DNA from: UBA4660 sp034408895
GTDB lineage: Bacteria; Bacteroidota; Bacteroidia; Flavobacteriales_D; Sanyastnellaceae
Assembly (NCBI GenBank): GCA_034408895.1
Contig: JAWXCI010000028.1
Location: forward strand, 1-58,205
Reading direction: 5' to 3'
DNA length: 58,205 nt
Shown: one piece after another, positions 1-7,565 of the stretch
Layout: each line of letters starts with the position of its first letter
How positions within the stretch are numbered: the first letter of the stretch is position 1
Notes under the pieces: model-generated
Databases searched by the model: none
Told to the model about the DNA's origin: nothing
Seen by the model: the letters and a program-made list of their open reading frames with translations, nothing else
Position numbers and translations under genes: made by a program

Positions 1-921
1 AACTACGTTTTATGATGTTTGTATTCGGGGACCTATCTTGATGATTTTTCATTTAAGCGATTCTCAGCGTATTCGTTTTAGTTCTTAGACAGTTTGACGC
101 TTCGCAGTCATACACATTTGCAAGCCACCCAACCCAACACACAAACCAAAGCTTGCAAAAGAGTATGCCTGCCCAACCGCACAGCGACAGACAAGCGGAC
201 GACAGAAAAGAACAACGAAGGCATAACAGCACCTACAAAAAATTGGCGGTTCAGTGGTTAAATGAAGCTTTGTACTTCGTATCAAGTTTTACTCATGCTG
301 GTTTTATTTTCAGCGGAATTCGTGAGCCCTGCGGGGTTGTGGTGGCAGGCAGTTTTGTGCTTCGAAATCGCCAACTTCTTAAAACCGCAAACCATCGTGC
401 AACATGCTTGGGGACACTGCAAACCTGAAAGTGTCTACAAGAAATCAATTTTAGAGGTGCCCTACAGTCTGTTCTCATTTCATCCACGAAACGCCCACCA
501 TTTCACATTCGATTGTCCGCAATGACATCGGATCGCAAGCGGAAAAATCTTCATCCCTCCCCACCACCTAAATTTTTTTTTGCGCAAAACGAAACCTTCC
601 AAAAACCCCTCCCGAAAGAGCAGGCAGATTACCCAAACATCTCTGCCCCTGCCGTGCCCTAAAACACGGATGGATAAGCAGGATGAGCGGGACACTTGCC
701 AGCAAAGCAGTGTGGAGCGCATCACCGCCCTTATCTGTAGCAATACACTGCCGGGATACAATAAATAACGTGTCCCCGCAAAAAACCTGAGCCAGTGAAG
801 AGCCTTTCCAAACTTACTTATCCAAAAAGACGGAGCAGCGCATTTCGTGGTGTTTTTTGCAATGACCAACCGGCACCGTGCAGACTACCCAGTGAGAACG
901 TTAATAGAAATCTTTAATACG
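1..921. other. Gene-poor stretch with degenerate dispersed-repeat sequence
   Basis: I see no convincing gene in these 921 bases. The open frames on both strands have no domain-like composition and overlap one another. Short blocks in 115-430 recur, in a different order, at about 15280-15560: a perfect 15-mer at 222-236 matches 15410-15424, and near-matches exist around 355-380 and 400-412. Positions 117-125 (TTTGCAAGC) and 151-159 (GCTTGCAAA) form a small inverted repeat. I infer decayed copies of a dispersed intergenic repeat rather than coding DNA. Confidence 0.5.
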
Positions 922-1551
922 ATGATGAATAATATCAAAGTAAAAAAAGACTTTCTCCCATACCGCACCAATAACTTTTTGCAGTTCTTCTGGGGAATAA
1001 TCCAGGGAATGACGGCAGAGGCGGCTTTCTTCACACTTCCATCGCCCACCATTATGGATATGACAGATATGTACAACGATCTGAGAGAAGCAGCAGCCAA
1101 GGCAGATACAGGTGGCAAGGACGACAAGGCCCTGCGCGATTCAATTCGCGAAAAGGCCAACAACATGGTTCTTGACAACCTTTCTTATGCGCTGCAAAAA
1201 GTGACCCCGGGTGCCCAAACCGATAAACTGCTTGCGCTGGGTTACGGCCTGTTCAAGCGGGCAGAATCTGTTGGACAATTGCCTCCGGTGGAACAGATGG
1301 AAATCTCTTCCAACGGTGTAAGCGGACAGGCCGTTATGACCTTCCCGCGCATCAAAGGTGCTTTTACATACCGCATAGAGGTACGGAAAACCAGCGAAAC
1401 AGCGTGGACACAGCACAGCGTATCCACCCGTGCACGCAATGTGGTGGGTGGCCTTGATGCCCACACACAATATGGTTTCCGTGCAAGTGCCATAGGGGCA
1501 GGCGGTATAGCAGGCGGCTGGTCGGAGGAAGTAATTGCATGGGTCGCATAA
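922..1551 (+). CDS. Hypothetical protein with a C-terminal fibronectin type III-like domain
   Basis: A protein of about 209 aa. I chose the ATG at 922 because the upstream part of the open frame (from 847) is not protein-like, and MMNNIKVKKDFL is a natural start. The N-terminal 110 residues look helical and charged with no recognised motif. The C-terminal 85 residues alternate like a fibronectin III fold, with YRIEVRKTS, a WTQHSVSTRAR strand and the typical LDAHTQYGFRASAIGAGG followed by GGWSE. There is no signal peptide. A hairpin terminator follows at 1639. The IEVRKTS codons contain a 23-bp sequence repeated at 15386. Function unknown. Confidence 0.7.
   Translation: MMNNIKVKKDFLPYRTNNFLQFFWGIIQGMTAEAAFFTLPSPTIMDMTDMYNDLREAAAKADTGGKDDKALRDSIREKANNMVLDNLSYALQKVTPGAQTDKLLALGYGLFKRAESVGQLPPVEQMEISSNGVSGQAVMTFPRIKGAFTYRIEVRKTSETAWTQHSVSTRARNVVGGLDAHTQYGFRASAIGAGGIAGGWSEEVIAWVA
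1373..1395 (+). repeat. Left copy of a perfect 23-bp direct repeat
   Basis: GCATAGAGGTACGGAAAACC plus AGC is identical to 15386-15408, 14,013 bases away. Here it lies inside the fibronectin-like gene. The two copies bracket the AT-rich arsenosugar block. Confidence 0.6.
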
Positions 1552-1638
1552 GCGCACCCCACCGCAATTCATGTACAGTGGTGTATGTCTTTATAGGATA
1601 TACACAGGGGTCCGAAAAAAAGGATCCTGTTAAGCGCT

Positions 1639-1673
1639 AAAAACCTGTGTGATGAATATCGCGCAGGTTTTTT
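1639..1673 (+). terminator. Rho-independent terminator after the fibronectin-like gene
   Basis: An AAAAACCTG arm at 1639-1647 pairs with CAGGTTTTTT at 1664-1673 around a 16-nt loop, ending in a run of six T. It lies 90 bases past the stop of the 922-1551 gene and also faces the 3' end of the minus-strand pseudogene at 1705. Confidence 0.7.
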
Positions 1674-1704
1674 GTTTGGCAATGTCCCGCGAAGTGTGTA
1701 AGCA

Positions 1705-2220
1705 TCAAAGTTGTTCAATCGTCTTTTCTCCGGCAACCGTTGCCTCACCAGGCAAAACTCGTATCCGATTATTCTTCCCTACATCCACCATTTCCACCTT
1801 CACCATTGAACCTGTTTGCGCATCTATTGCACGCATGGTTAATCGCAAATCATTTTCAAACAGCGAGATGGTTCCTATCATGGCATCCACTCTGGATAGG
1901 CGTCGGAACTCCGCACGGGTGGAGTCGTCAATAATTGCTTCCGTACCCAAGTTCTGTTCTCTTAGTAATGCATTAAGCCGGGTGCGTTCAATCATCTGGT
2001 AGGTTTCAGCTCAGTTCATCAGGTTAAGTCCCACCTCATCAGCCACCTATTTTCCCATAAGTGATTCATCCCCATTGAAGTCTCGAAATTGAGACACGGT
2101 CACTTTTTTCTTGCCGTTGGTATGAAGGCCTACGGCAATAGTTGGACCGGCCGATGCAATTTGTTGCTCAAATGTGCTTGTGAAAAAAGTATTGCGGAGA
2201 AAAGACGCCCCGAACAAACG
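1705..2220 (-). pseudogene. Decayed CsgG/FlgO-like lipoprotein-family gene with two in-frame stops
   Basis: Reading the minus strand from about 2220 to 1705 gives one continuous frame interrupted only by TAG (forward 2047-2049) and TGA (forward 2011-2013). The conceptual product reads TIAVGLHTNGKKKVTVSQFR, then DFNGDESLMGK, a stop, VADEVGLNLMN, a stop, AETYQMIERTRLNALLREQN, and ends near VLPGEATVAGEKTIEQL. The order (a function strand, a conserved IERTRLNALLREQ helix, then a DAMIGTISLFEN strand) resembles the CsgG / FlgO / curli-assembly fold. The first stop is one base from Trp and the second one base from Ser, so simple nonsense mutations explain both. The N-terminus and signal peptide are missing. 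The short frame from 1995 alone should not be annotated as an intact gene. Confidence 0.65.
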
Positions 2221-2263
2221 ACAGTGCTAACCGAAGCATCAGAACGTTGACAACACATTTTAT

Positions 2264-2271
2264 TAAATTTG
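2264..2271 (+). promoter_or_regulatory. Putative -7 element (TAnnTTTG type)
   Basis: TAAATTTG, 20 bases before the ATG of the 2291 gene, matches the Bacteroidota TAnnTTTG -7 consensus. A TTGAC lies upstream, but its spacing is shorter than the usual 19-21 bases, so only the -7 box is supported. Confidence 0.35.
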
Positions 2272-2290
2272 ACAACTAAAATCAAATGCA

Positions 2291-3481
2291 ATGAAAACCA
2301 ATTTAGTTTGCCTCACTATTGCTCTCCTGCTATTCTCAATACAAACCAATGCTCAATGGCAACTAACAGGAAATTTTATTACGCGCAGTGTAGTGCAAAA
2401 TAATTCGTTGGTTGTTGCAAGTAGTAGCGCTGGTGTTTATGTTTCTTACAATTTAGGTGCAACATGGACATTCAATAGTTCCTCTGCATTTAACTATGAA
2501 ATAAGAAACCTTGTAGTAAAGGATTCTACTTTGTTTGCCACTGTTCCCTATAATGGAATTTATAAATCATCAGATAACGGAATATCGTGGACAAGTTGCG
2601 ATGCAGGAATTGCAATTCCTGAAAACGTGTATTCGCTGATTTTAAGTGATACCGCTTTACTTGTGGGCACTTCTGGTTCTTTTGTGGGCGACACTGCATC
2701 CATCTATCAATCGTTAAACAATGGAATTTCATGGGACAAGGTTTACTATCTCTCCAATATCGATGCCTTTATAACTTTTGTAACACAAGGAAGTGAAGTT
2801 TGGGTAAGCAATTTACCATCCGGTGTTTTCTATTCAAACAACAATGACGGTAACTGGACACTGAAGAATGGTGCAATGAACGCCAAACAACTTGGGTTGA
2901 CAAACAACGGGAACCTCGTTTGCGGACCCGGGCCAAATCTATCATCAATTAACCTATCAACTGACTATGGTGCTACCTGGACACTTGTTAAAGATACTAT
3001 TGTTCCTTATGATTTTACCAAATCAGGCAATTATACCTTTGCAGGAACCTCAAAAGGATTTTATTACTCAACGGATGATGGATACACATGGATTGAGGAT
3101 AATGCTGGCTTGCCGCTAAACACAGGAATTATTTCAGTGGCTGTGGTTGATTCTGTTCTTATTTTAGGAACTGATAGTGCGCAGGTTTATAGAAAAAATA
3201 TTTCAGAAATAACTCCAGTTTCAAATAATGAACTCAACGAAATGGTACATTGCATTATATATCCAAATCCATCTAACAACGCATTGAACATTCAACTTAA
3301 TTCACCACAAGTGTTTCAATTCACACTCTACAATTCTTTGGGAGAAAAAATAATTGACAGAACGTTGAAAAATAGATCAAGCACAATAGATATATCAGCT
3401 TACTCTAGCGACATTTACTTTTATAAACTGACTTCTGCTGACAACCATTTAGTAAAGTGTGGAAAGTTAATTAAGCAATGA
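2291..3481 (+). CDS. Secreted protein with BNR/Ycf48-like repeats and a T9SS type A sorting domain
   Basis: 396 aa. Residues 1-21 form a signal peptide (hydrophobic LTIALLLFSIQ, ending near TNAQ). Residues about 25-310 contain repeated motifs of the BNR/photosynthesis-assembly beta-propeller type: SYNLGATW, SSDNGISW, SLNNGISW, STDYGATW and STDDGYTW (S-x-D/N-x-G-x-T/S-W). Residues about 315-396 form a type A sorting domain with YPNPSNNALNIQ, the central LYNSLGEKI strand, and a final strand ending CGKLIKQ. The protein should pass the Sec system and then the type IX system to the cell surface or outside. Such propellers are usually binding or structural modules; the ligand cannot be read from sequence. 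Confidence 0.85.
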   Translation: MKTNLVCLTIALLLFSIQTNAQWQLTGNFITRSVVQNNSLVVASSSAGVYVSYNLGATWTFNSSSAFNYEIRNLVVKDSTLFATVPYNGIYKSSDNGISWTSCDAGIAIPENVYSLILSDTALLVGTSGSFVGDTASIYQSLNNGISWDKVYYLSNIDAFITFVTQGSEVWVSNLPSGVFYSNNNDGNWTLKNGAMNAKQLGLTNNGNLVCGPGPNLSSINLSTDYGATWTLVKDTIVPYDFTKSGNYTFAGTSKGFYYSTDDGYTWIEDNAGLPLNTGIISVAVVDSVLILGTDSAQVYRKNISEITPVSNNELNEMVHCIIYPNPSNNALNIQLNSPQVFQFTLYNSLGEKIIDRTLKNRSSTIDISAYSSDIYFYKLTSADNHLVKCGKLIKQ

Positions 3482-3518
3482 CATCTCCGAATGAAAAGCA
3501 AGGCATCCGAAAAAAAAA

Positions 3519-3590
3519 GGATAGAGGGAAATTTTTAAAGCAAGGGCGTTGAGGGGTAAACGAACAGTTGTGCTTTCTATCCCCCTTTTT
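3519..3590 (+). terminator. Possible long-loop terminator
   Basis: GGATAGA at 3519-3525 pairs with TCTATCC at 3576-3582, preceded by an A run and followed by CCCTTTTT. The 50-nt loop makes this weak. The rest of 3482-3741 shows no gene. Confidence 0.3.
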
Positions 3591-3726
3591 AAAAACTGGG
3601 TGTATCCCTTATGCGAATCGCGTATACCTTTACCACAGAATTTCAAATTGGGAAACTTTTGCTAGGTTAAAAAAATAAAACAAACCGGGGAAGCTAAAAA
3701 CCAAAAAGAGTAAGCACTAAAATCCT

Positions 3727-3740
3727 AAAAAAAAAAAAAA
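3727..3740 (+). repeat. A14 homopolymer just before a start codon
   Basis: Fourteen consecutive A residues end one base before the ATG of the repeat-rich T9SS gene. Long homopolymers are prone to slippage, and one in a leader can tune expression; that effect is inference. Confidence 0.6.
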
Positions 3741-3741
3741 C

Positions 3742-5307
3742 ATGAAAACATCTTCAAAATTTTATCTCATCGCAGTGATAACAATTTTCAACTTTCAATT
3801 TTCAATTTTCAACTCCCTTGCACAACCAACCATCGAGTGGCAGCAATCATTGGGCGGAACAGGTATTGACAAGGCATACTCCATTGAGCAAACTGCTGAT
3901 GGCGGGTATATTGTTGCTGGTTCTGCCAACTCAAATGACGGTGATGTGTCAGGCAATCAGGGAGTAAATGATTATTGGATTGTGAAACTTACAAGCACAG
4001 GAAGCATTGACTGGCAGAAATCATTGGGAGGAACAGGTAGTGATTATGCATTCTCCATACAGCAAACTACCGATGGAGGATATATTGTTGCGGGTTCTGC
4101 CTCATCAAATGATGGTGATATAACTGGCAACCATGGAAGTCATGATTATTGGATTGTGAAACTTACAGAAACAGGTAGCATTGACTGGCAAAAATCATTG
4201 GGAGGTACGTATGATGACGCGGCAAACTCCATCCGGCAAACTGCTGATGGAGGGTATATTATTGCCGGACAATCCTCTTCAACTAACGGTGACATGACAA
4301 GCAATCAAGGCGGCTATGATTGTTGGATTGTGAAACTTACAAGCACAGGAAGCATTGAATGGGAGAAATCATTTGGAGGAACAGACGATGAGTTTACATC
4401 TTCCGTCCTGCAAACCACAGATGGAGGATATATTGTTGCTGGTTTTTCTACTTCAACAGATGGTGACGTAACAGGCAATCATGGCTACTATGATTATTGG
4501 ATTGTGAAACTTACAAGCACAGGAAACATGGACTGGCAGAAAGCGTTGGGAGGAAATTATGATGATAATGCAAACTCCATTCAGCAAACCAATGATGGAG
4601 GGTATATTGTTGCAGGAAGATCCCAATCAACTAACGGTGATATAACAGGCAATCATGGCAACAATGATTATTGGATTGTGAAACTTACAAGCACAGGCAG
4701 CATTGACTGGGAGAAAGCATTGGGAGGAACAGATTCTGACTATGCGCATTCCATTCAGCAAACCTCCGATGGAGGGTATATTGTTGCGGGAGTTTCCCAA
4801 TCTAATGACGGTGACGTAACAGCCAATCTTGGCTACATTGATTACTGGATTGTGAAACTTACAAGCACAGGAAGCATTACCTGGCAGAAATCATTGGGAG
4901 GAACAGAAGCTGACTATGCACTCTTCATTCAGCTAACCTCAGATGCAGGGTATATTGTTGCAGGATATTCCTCTTCAAATGACGGTGACGTAACAGGCAA
5001 TCATGGCGATTATGACTATTGGATTGTGAAACTCAATACAGCTATTGGCATCGAAGAACCTTTAACAAATACAAATGACTTTTTTATTTCTCCCAATCCT
5101 GTAAAGGATAATTTCACCATCAGTGTTAATGCAGAAATAAGAAATGCTCAGGTAGAAATTTACAACGTGTTTGGCCAGAAACTTTATAGCGCAGCCATAA
5201 ACAAGCAACAAGAAACCATAAACATGAAACAATTTTCTCCGGGAATTTATTTTGTAAAAATGAGTGATGGAGAAAAAATGTATGTCCAGAAAATAATTGT
5301 TGAATAA
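3742..5307 (+). CDS. T9SS cargo protein with seven tandem 58-aa repeats
   Basis: 521 aa. A signal peptide spans residues 1-28 and is itself built from repeated TTTTCAA-like DNA (IFNFQFSIFNSLAQ). Residues 33-438 are seven repeats of exactly 58 aa (174 bp). Each starts at W-Q/E-K-S/A-L-G-G-T and passes through QTxDGGYIVAGxSxSNDGDV, GNHG and DYWIVKLTSTGSID, as in blades of a large propeller. Residues about 445-521 are a type A sorting domain (SPNPVKDNFTIS, VEIYNVFGQKLY, SPGIYFVKM, final QKIIVE). Predicted secreted or surface-anchored. An A14 tract precedes the start. Confidence 0.88.
   Translation: MKTSSKFYLIAVITIFNFQFSIFNSLAQPTIEWQQSLGGTGIDKAYSIEQTADGGYIVAGSANSNDGDVSGNQGVNDYWIVKLTSTGSIDWQKSLGGTGSDYAFSIQQTTDGGYIVAGSASSNDGDITGNHGSHDYWIVKLTETGSIDWQKSLGGTYDDAANSIRQTADGGYIIAGQSSSTNGDMTSNQGGYDCWIVKLTSTGSIEWEKSFGGTDDEFTSSVLQTTDGGYIVAGFSTSTDGDVTGNHGYYDYWIVKLTSTGNMDWQKALGGNYDDNANSIQQTNDGGYIVAGRSQSTNGDITGNHGNNDYWIVKLTSTGSIDWEKALGGTDSDYAHSIQQTSDGGYIVAGVSQSNDGDVTANLGYIDYWIVKLTSTGSITWQKSLGGTEADYALFIQLTSDAGYIVAGYSSSNDGDVTGNHGDYDYWIVKLNTAIGIEEPLTNTNDFFISPNPVKDNFTISVNAEIRNAQVEIYNVFGQKLYSAAINKQQETINMKQFSPGIYFVKMSDGEKMYVQKIIVE
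3838..5055 (+). repeat. Seven in-frame tandem repeats of 174 bp
   Basis: Repeat starts (the TGG of the leading Trp) fall at 3838, 4012, 4186, 4360, 4534, 4708 and 4882, exactly 174 bp apart. The segment coding for DYWIVKLTSTGSID is the most conserved at DNA level. The repeats are close enough for recombination to change copy number. Confidence 0.85.
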
Positions 5308-5356
5308 TTTCAGTCTAATATGCGATGCATGAAGAATAGCAAAACCAGTAACATCA

Positions 5357-5491
5357 AGAATTGCGTCAATTATTTTTTATCCGATAGAGGACGAAAAAAA
5401 CGTGCATCTTCGCAGAGCAAAAGTCGGACTGCAACCGATTGAGGAATACGCAAAATATTTTGGTATTAAGTACAAATTACCAACAGAATAA
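5357..5491 (+). pseudogene. Possible C-terminal gene remnant, no start codon
   Basis: A frame without an ATG ends at the TAA at 5489-5491. It reads IIFYPIEDEKNVHLRRAKVG followed by LQPIEEYAKYFGIKYKLPTE. The composition is protein-like and unlike the surrounding intergenic DNA, but the upstream portion is missing. I do not recognise the family. It may be the tail of a gene lost when the island was rearranged. Confidence 0.3.
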
Positions 5492-5548
5492 AAAACGGAG
5501 TAAGCCGAAAATCCGACAAAGAGTAGGCGACAAAATAAAAATTAAATC

Positions 5549-5875
5549 ATGACTCTTTATTTAACACGGTTCAGTTACACGCCTGAAACTTGGGATCGAT
5601 TGTCAAAAAACCCTGAAGACCGCAGAGAGGCTGCACGAAAATACATCGAATCAGTCGGTGGGAAACTACATGGCTTTTGGTATGCCCTCGGAGAATATGA
5701 TGGTTACAATCTCTGGGAAGCACCTGACAATGTCTCGATGGCAGCAGTCGCAATCGCAATTAGCGGAGGAGGTGCGTTATCGAAAATCGAGACGACAGTA
5801 TTGCTCTCTGTCGAGGAGACAATGGAAGCCCTCAAGCGTGTTAAAGCAGTTACTTATCGGGCACCTGGGGCATAA
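5549..5875 (+). CDS. GYD domain-containing protein
   Basis: 108 aa. It matches the GYD family in length and layout: an N-terminal YLTRFSYTPETWDRL strand and helix, a central GGKLHGFWYALGEYDGYNLW strand pair containing the family Y-D-G-Y, then a helix with SMAAVAIAISGGGAL and the terminal ETTVLLSVEETMEALKR. GYD proteins are small cytoplasmic ferredoxin-like-fold proteins of unknown role. It sits alone between the T9SS gene and the arsenosugar cluster, 214 bp upstream of the latter on the same strand, and may or may not belong to it. Confidence 0.8.
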   Translation: MTLYLTRFSYTPETWDRLSKNPEDRREAARKYIESVGGKLHGFWYALGEYDGYNLWEAPDNVSMAAVAIAISGGGALSKIETTVLLSVEETMEALKRVKAVTYRAPGA

Positions 5876-5968
5876 TCGAAAAGGACAGCTCATTAAAGCT
5901 TTCAGCATTTGATGAAGGTGGAACACCAGATATTTCACTAAGGAAAGAACAGAAGTGAAATAGCAATT

Positions 5969-6064
5969 ATGAAAAGGGTGGCACGCCTCTTAACGACACA
6001 GTGTCGTTCGAGAGTAGCACGAGCGCAAAAATCATTTGAAAAGGAAAGATTAGTGAAAAAATAA
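5969..6064 (+). CDS. Possible 31-aa basic leader ORF upstream of the arsenosugar operon
   Basis: An ATG at 5969 opens a 31-codon frame starting MKRVARLLTTQCRSRVARAQ and ending ERLVKK, with the stop 25 bases before the operon start at 6090. It is very rich in Lys/Arg and has one Cys. The 17-bp palindrome at 5992-6008 lies inside it. No homology is recognised and chance is a real alternative; it would be too short for most gene finders. Confidence 0.2.
   Translation: MKRVARLLTTQCRSRVARAQKSFEKERLVKK
5992..6008. promoter_or_regulatory. Perfect 17-bp palindrome, candidate operator
   Basis: AACGACAC-A-GTGTCGTT has perfect 8-bp arms around one base, 82 bases upstream of the first arsenosugar gene. 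The position suits a dimeric repressor site. The arms do not match an ArsR consensus that I recall, and no regulator gene is adjacent. It could also form an RNA hairpin. Confidence 0.35.
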
Positions 6065-6089
6065 TTGTTAACTGATAATTAATAAACAA

Positions 6090-6422
6090 ATGGAAACATA
6101 CTACAATCCTGCTGACCTCCAAAAATTTGGAAACATTACAGACTTTCAAAAAATACTAGGCGATAAATTTTTTTCTTGGTACACCGAAGTATTTAAAGAC
6201 AGCGCACTTAGTGCCAAAGAAAAATCCCTAATTGCCCTTGCGGTTGCACATGCGGTTCAATGTCCGTATTGCATTGATGCCTATTCAACAGATGCAACAG
6301 AAAAAGGATATTCAAAAGAGCAAATGATGGAAGCAGTACATGTGGCTGCGGCAATTCGTGGTGGTGCTTCTTTGGTGCATGGTGTGCAAATGATGAATAA
6401 GGTAAAAGACATCAGCATGTAA
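6090..6422 (+). CDS. Arsenosugar biosynthesis-associated peroxidase-like (AhpD/CMD-fold) protein
   Basis: 110 aa. A carboxymuconolactone decarboxylase/AhpD-like fold with the redox motif CPYC followed by ID-A-Y (HAVQCPYCIDAYSTDA) at about residues 57-60, preceded by LSAKEKSLIALAVAHA and followed by EAVHVAAAIRGGASLVHG. This is the small peroxidase-like protein that accompanies ArsS in arsenosugar clusters; in some organisms the first Cys is selenocysteine, whereas here both are Cys codons. It is the first gene of the cluster, 30 bases before arsS. A role in keeping a thiol or arsenical in the right redox state is inference. Confidence 0.85.
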   Translation: METYYNPADLQKFGNITDFQKILGDKFFSWYTEVFKDSALSAKEKSLIALAVAHAVQCPYCIDAYSTDATEKGYSKEQMMEAVHVAAAIRGGASLVHGVQMMNKVKDISM

Positions 6423-6452
6423 TTAATTACGATTGATAAATATATTCCTGAA

Positions 6453-7505
6453 ATGAATTCAGTCAAAACATTACACGCTCAGCATCATAAGCTTGCTGAT
6501 ACAGCACATCAGCTTGAAGTGCTTGAAATGGAATCAGGTATTCCTGCATTTCAGCAGAAACTGGCTACCGTTGGACTCTATCCTCTCAAACCAACTGGCA
6601 TTGAAATTTTTCAGGTAAATATTGGATACATGTGCAATCAAACCTGCAAACATTGTCATGTGGATGCCGGACCTGACCGGAAAGAAATTATGACACGTTC
6701 AACGATGCAGCAAATCCTTGATTTAATTGAGCAGCATCATTTTTCCACTATTGATATTACAGGGGGAGCTCCCGAATTAAATCCTGATTTCAGATGGTTT
6801 ATAGAAGAACTAAGAAAACGAGATGCTGATTGTAAAATAATTGTCCGATGCAATCTTACTATCATTCTTTCAAATAAAAAATTTAATGACCTGCCGCAAT
6901 TTTATAAAGAGCATCGCCTTGAAGTAGTATCCTCTCTTCCGTTCTATAGTGCTGACCGCACAGACCGTCAGCGCGGTGAAGGTGTTTTTATGCAATCGGT
7001 AAAAGCATTGCAAATGCTGAATGAAATTGGCTATGGAAAAGAAAAAACAGGTTTGATTCTTAATCTAGTTTACAATCCTTCAGGGGCTTTTCTTCCTGCA
7101 TCTCAGGATCAGCTTGAGAAGGATTTTAAGAATGAATTGAAAAGGAATTATGACATTGAATTCAACAATCTCTTTGCAATTACCAACATGCCCATCAGCC
7201 GCTTCCTGGATTATTTGATTCAAACAGAGAACTACCAGAAGTATATGGAAAAGCTTGTCAATGCTTTTAATCCTGTTGCAGCAACAGGAGTAATGTGCCG
7301 CAACACAATTTCAGTTGGATGGGATGGAAATTTATACGATTGCGATTTTAATCAGATGCTTGGGCTAAAAACAGACAATAATGCTCCGCAGCACGTCAGC
7401 AATTTTGATTTGCAAAAACTTAAGAACCGCACGATTGTTATCAACCAGCACTGCTTTGGCTGCACTGCCGGTTCAGGTTCCAGTTGTGGCGGAGCTGTTG
7501 CTTAG
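6453..7505 (+). CDS. arsS: Arsenosugar biosynthesis radical SAM protein ArsS
   Basis: 350 aa. The radical SAM cluster motif CNQTCKHC (CxxxCxxC) is at about residues 61-68, followed by HVDAGPDRKE and the Gly-rich SAM-binding ITGGAPELNPDF. The C-terminal DUF3641-type region contains NLVYNPSGAFLPASQDQLE, an additional cysteine set (GVMCRNTISVGWDGNLYDCD) and the signature tail CFGCTAGSGSSCGG. In this family the tail may contain selenocysteine, but there is no in-frame TGA here. ArsS is thought to use SAM to form the 5'-deoxyadenosyl-arsenic bond that becomes the arsenosugar. It lies between the peroxidase-like gene and a nucleoside phosphorylase, all co-directional. Confidence 0.9.
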   Translation: MNSVKTLHAQHHKLADTAHQLEVLEMESGIPAFQQKLATVGLYPLKPTGIEIFQVNIGYMCNQTCKHCHVDAGPDRKEIMTRSTMQQILDLIEQHHFSTIDITGGAPELNPDFRWFIEELRKRDADCKIIVRCNLTIILSNKKFNDLPQFYKEHRLEVVSSLPFYSADRTDRQRGEGVFMQSVKALQMLNEIGYGKEKTGLILNLVYNPSGAFLPASQDQLEKDFKNELKRNYDIEFNNLFAITNMPISRFLDYLIQTENYQKYMEKLVNAFNPVAATGVMCRNTISVGWDGNLYDCDFNQMLGLKTDNNAPQHVSNFDLQKLKNRTIVINQHCFGCTAGSGSSCGGAVA

Positions 7506-7565
7506 TTAAATTGTACTAAAAAGATAAATTATCCTGATCGGTCCGGATAAATTAAGTATTAAGGC

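Noticed and set aside
480..869. 129-aa minus-strand open frame
   Set aside because: Odd composition with many Arg/Cys/Trp and no domain pattern; it lies in the repeat-rich, gene-poor stretch.
7430..7505. Selenocysteine in the ArsS C-terminal tail
   Set aside because: No in-frame TGA; all tail positions are Cys codons.
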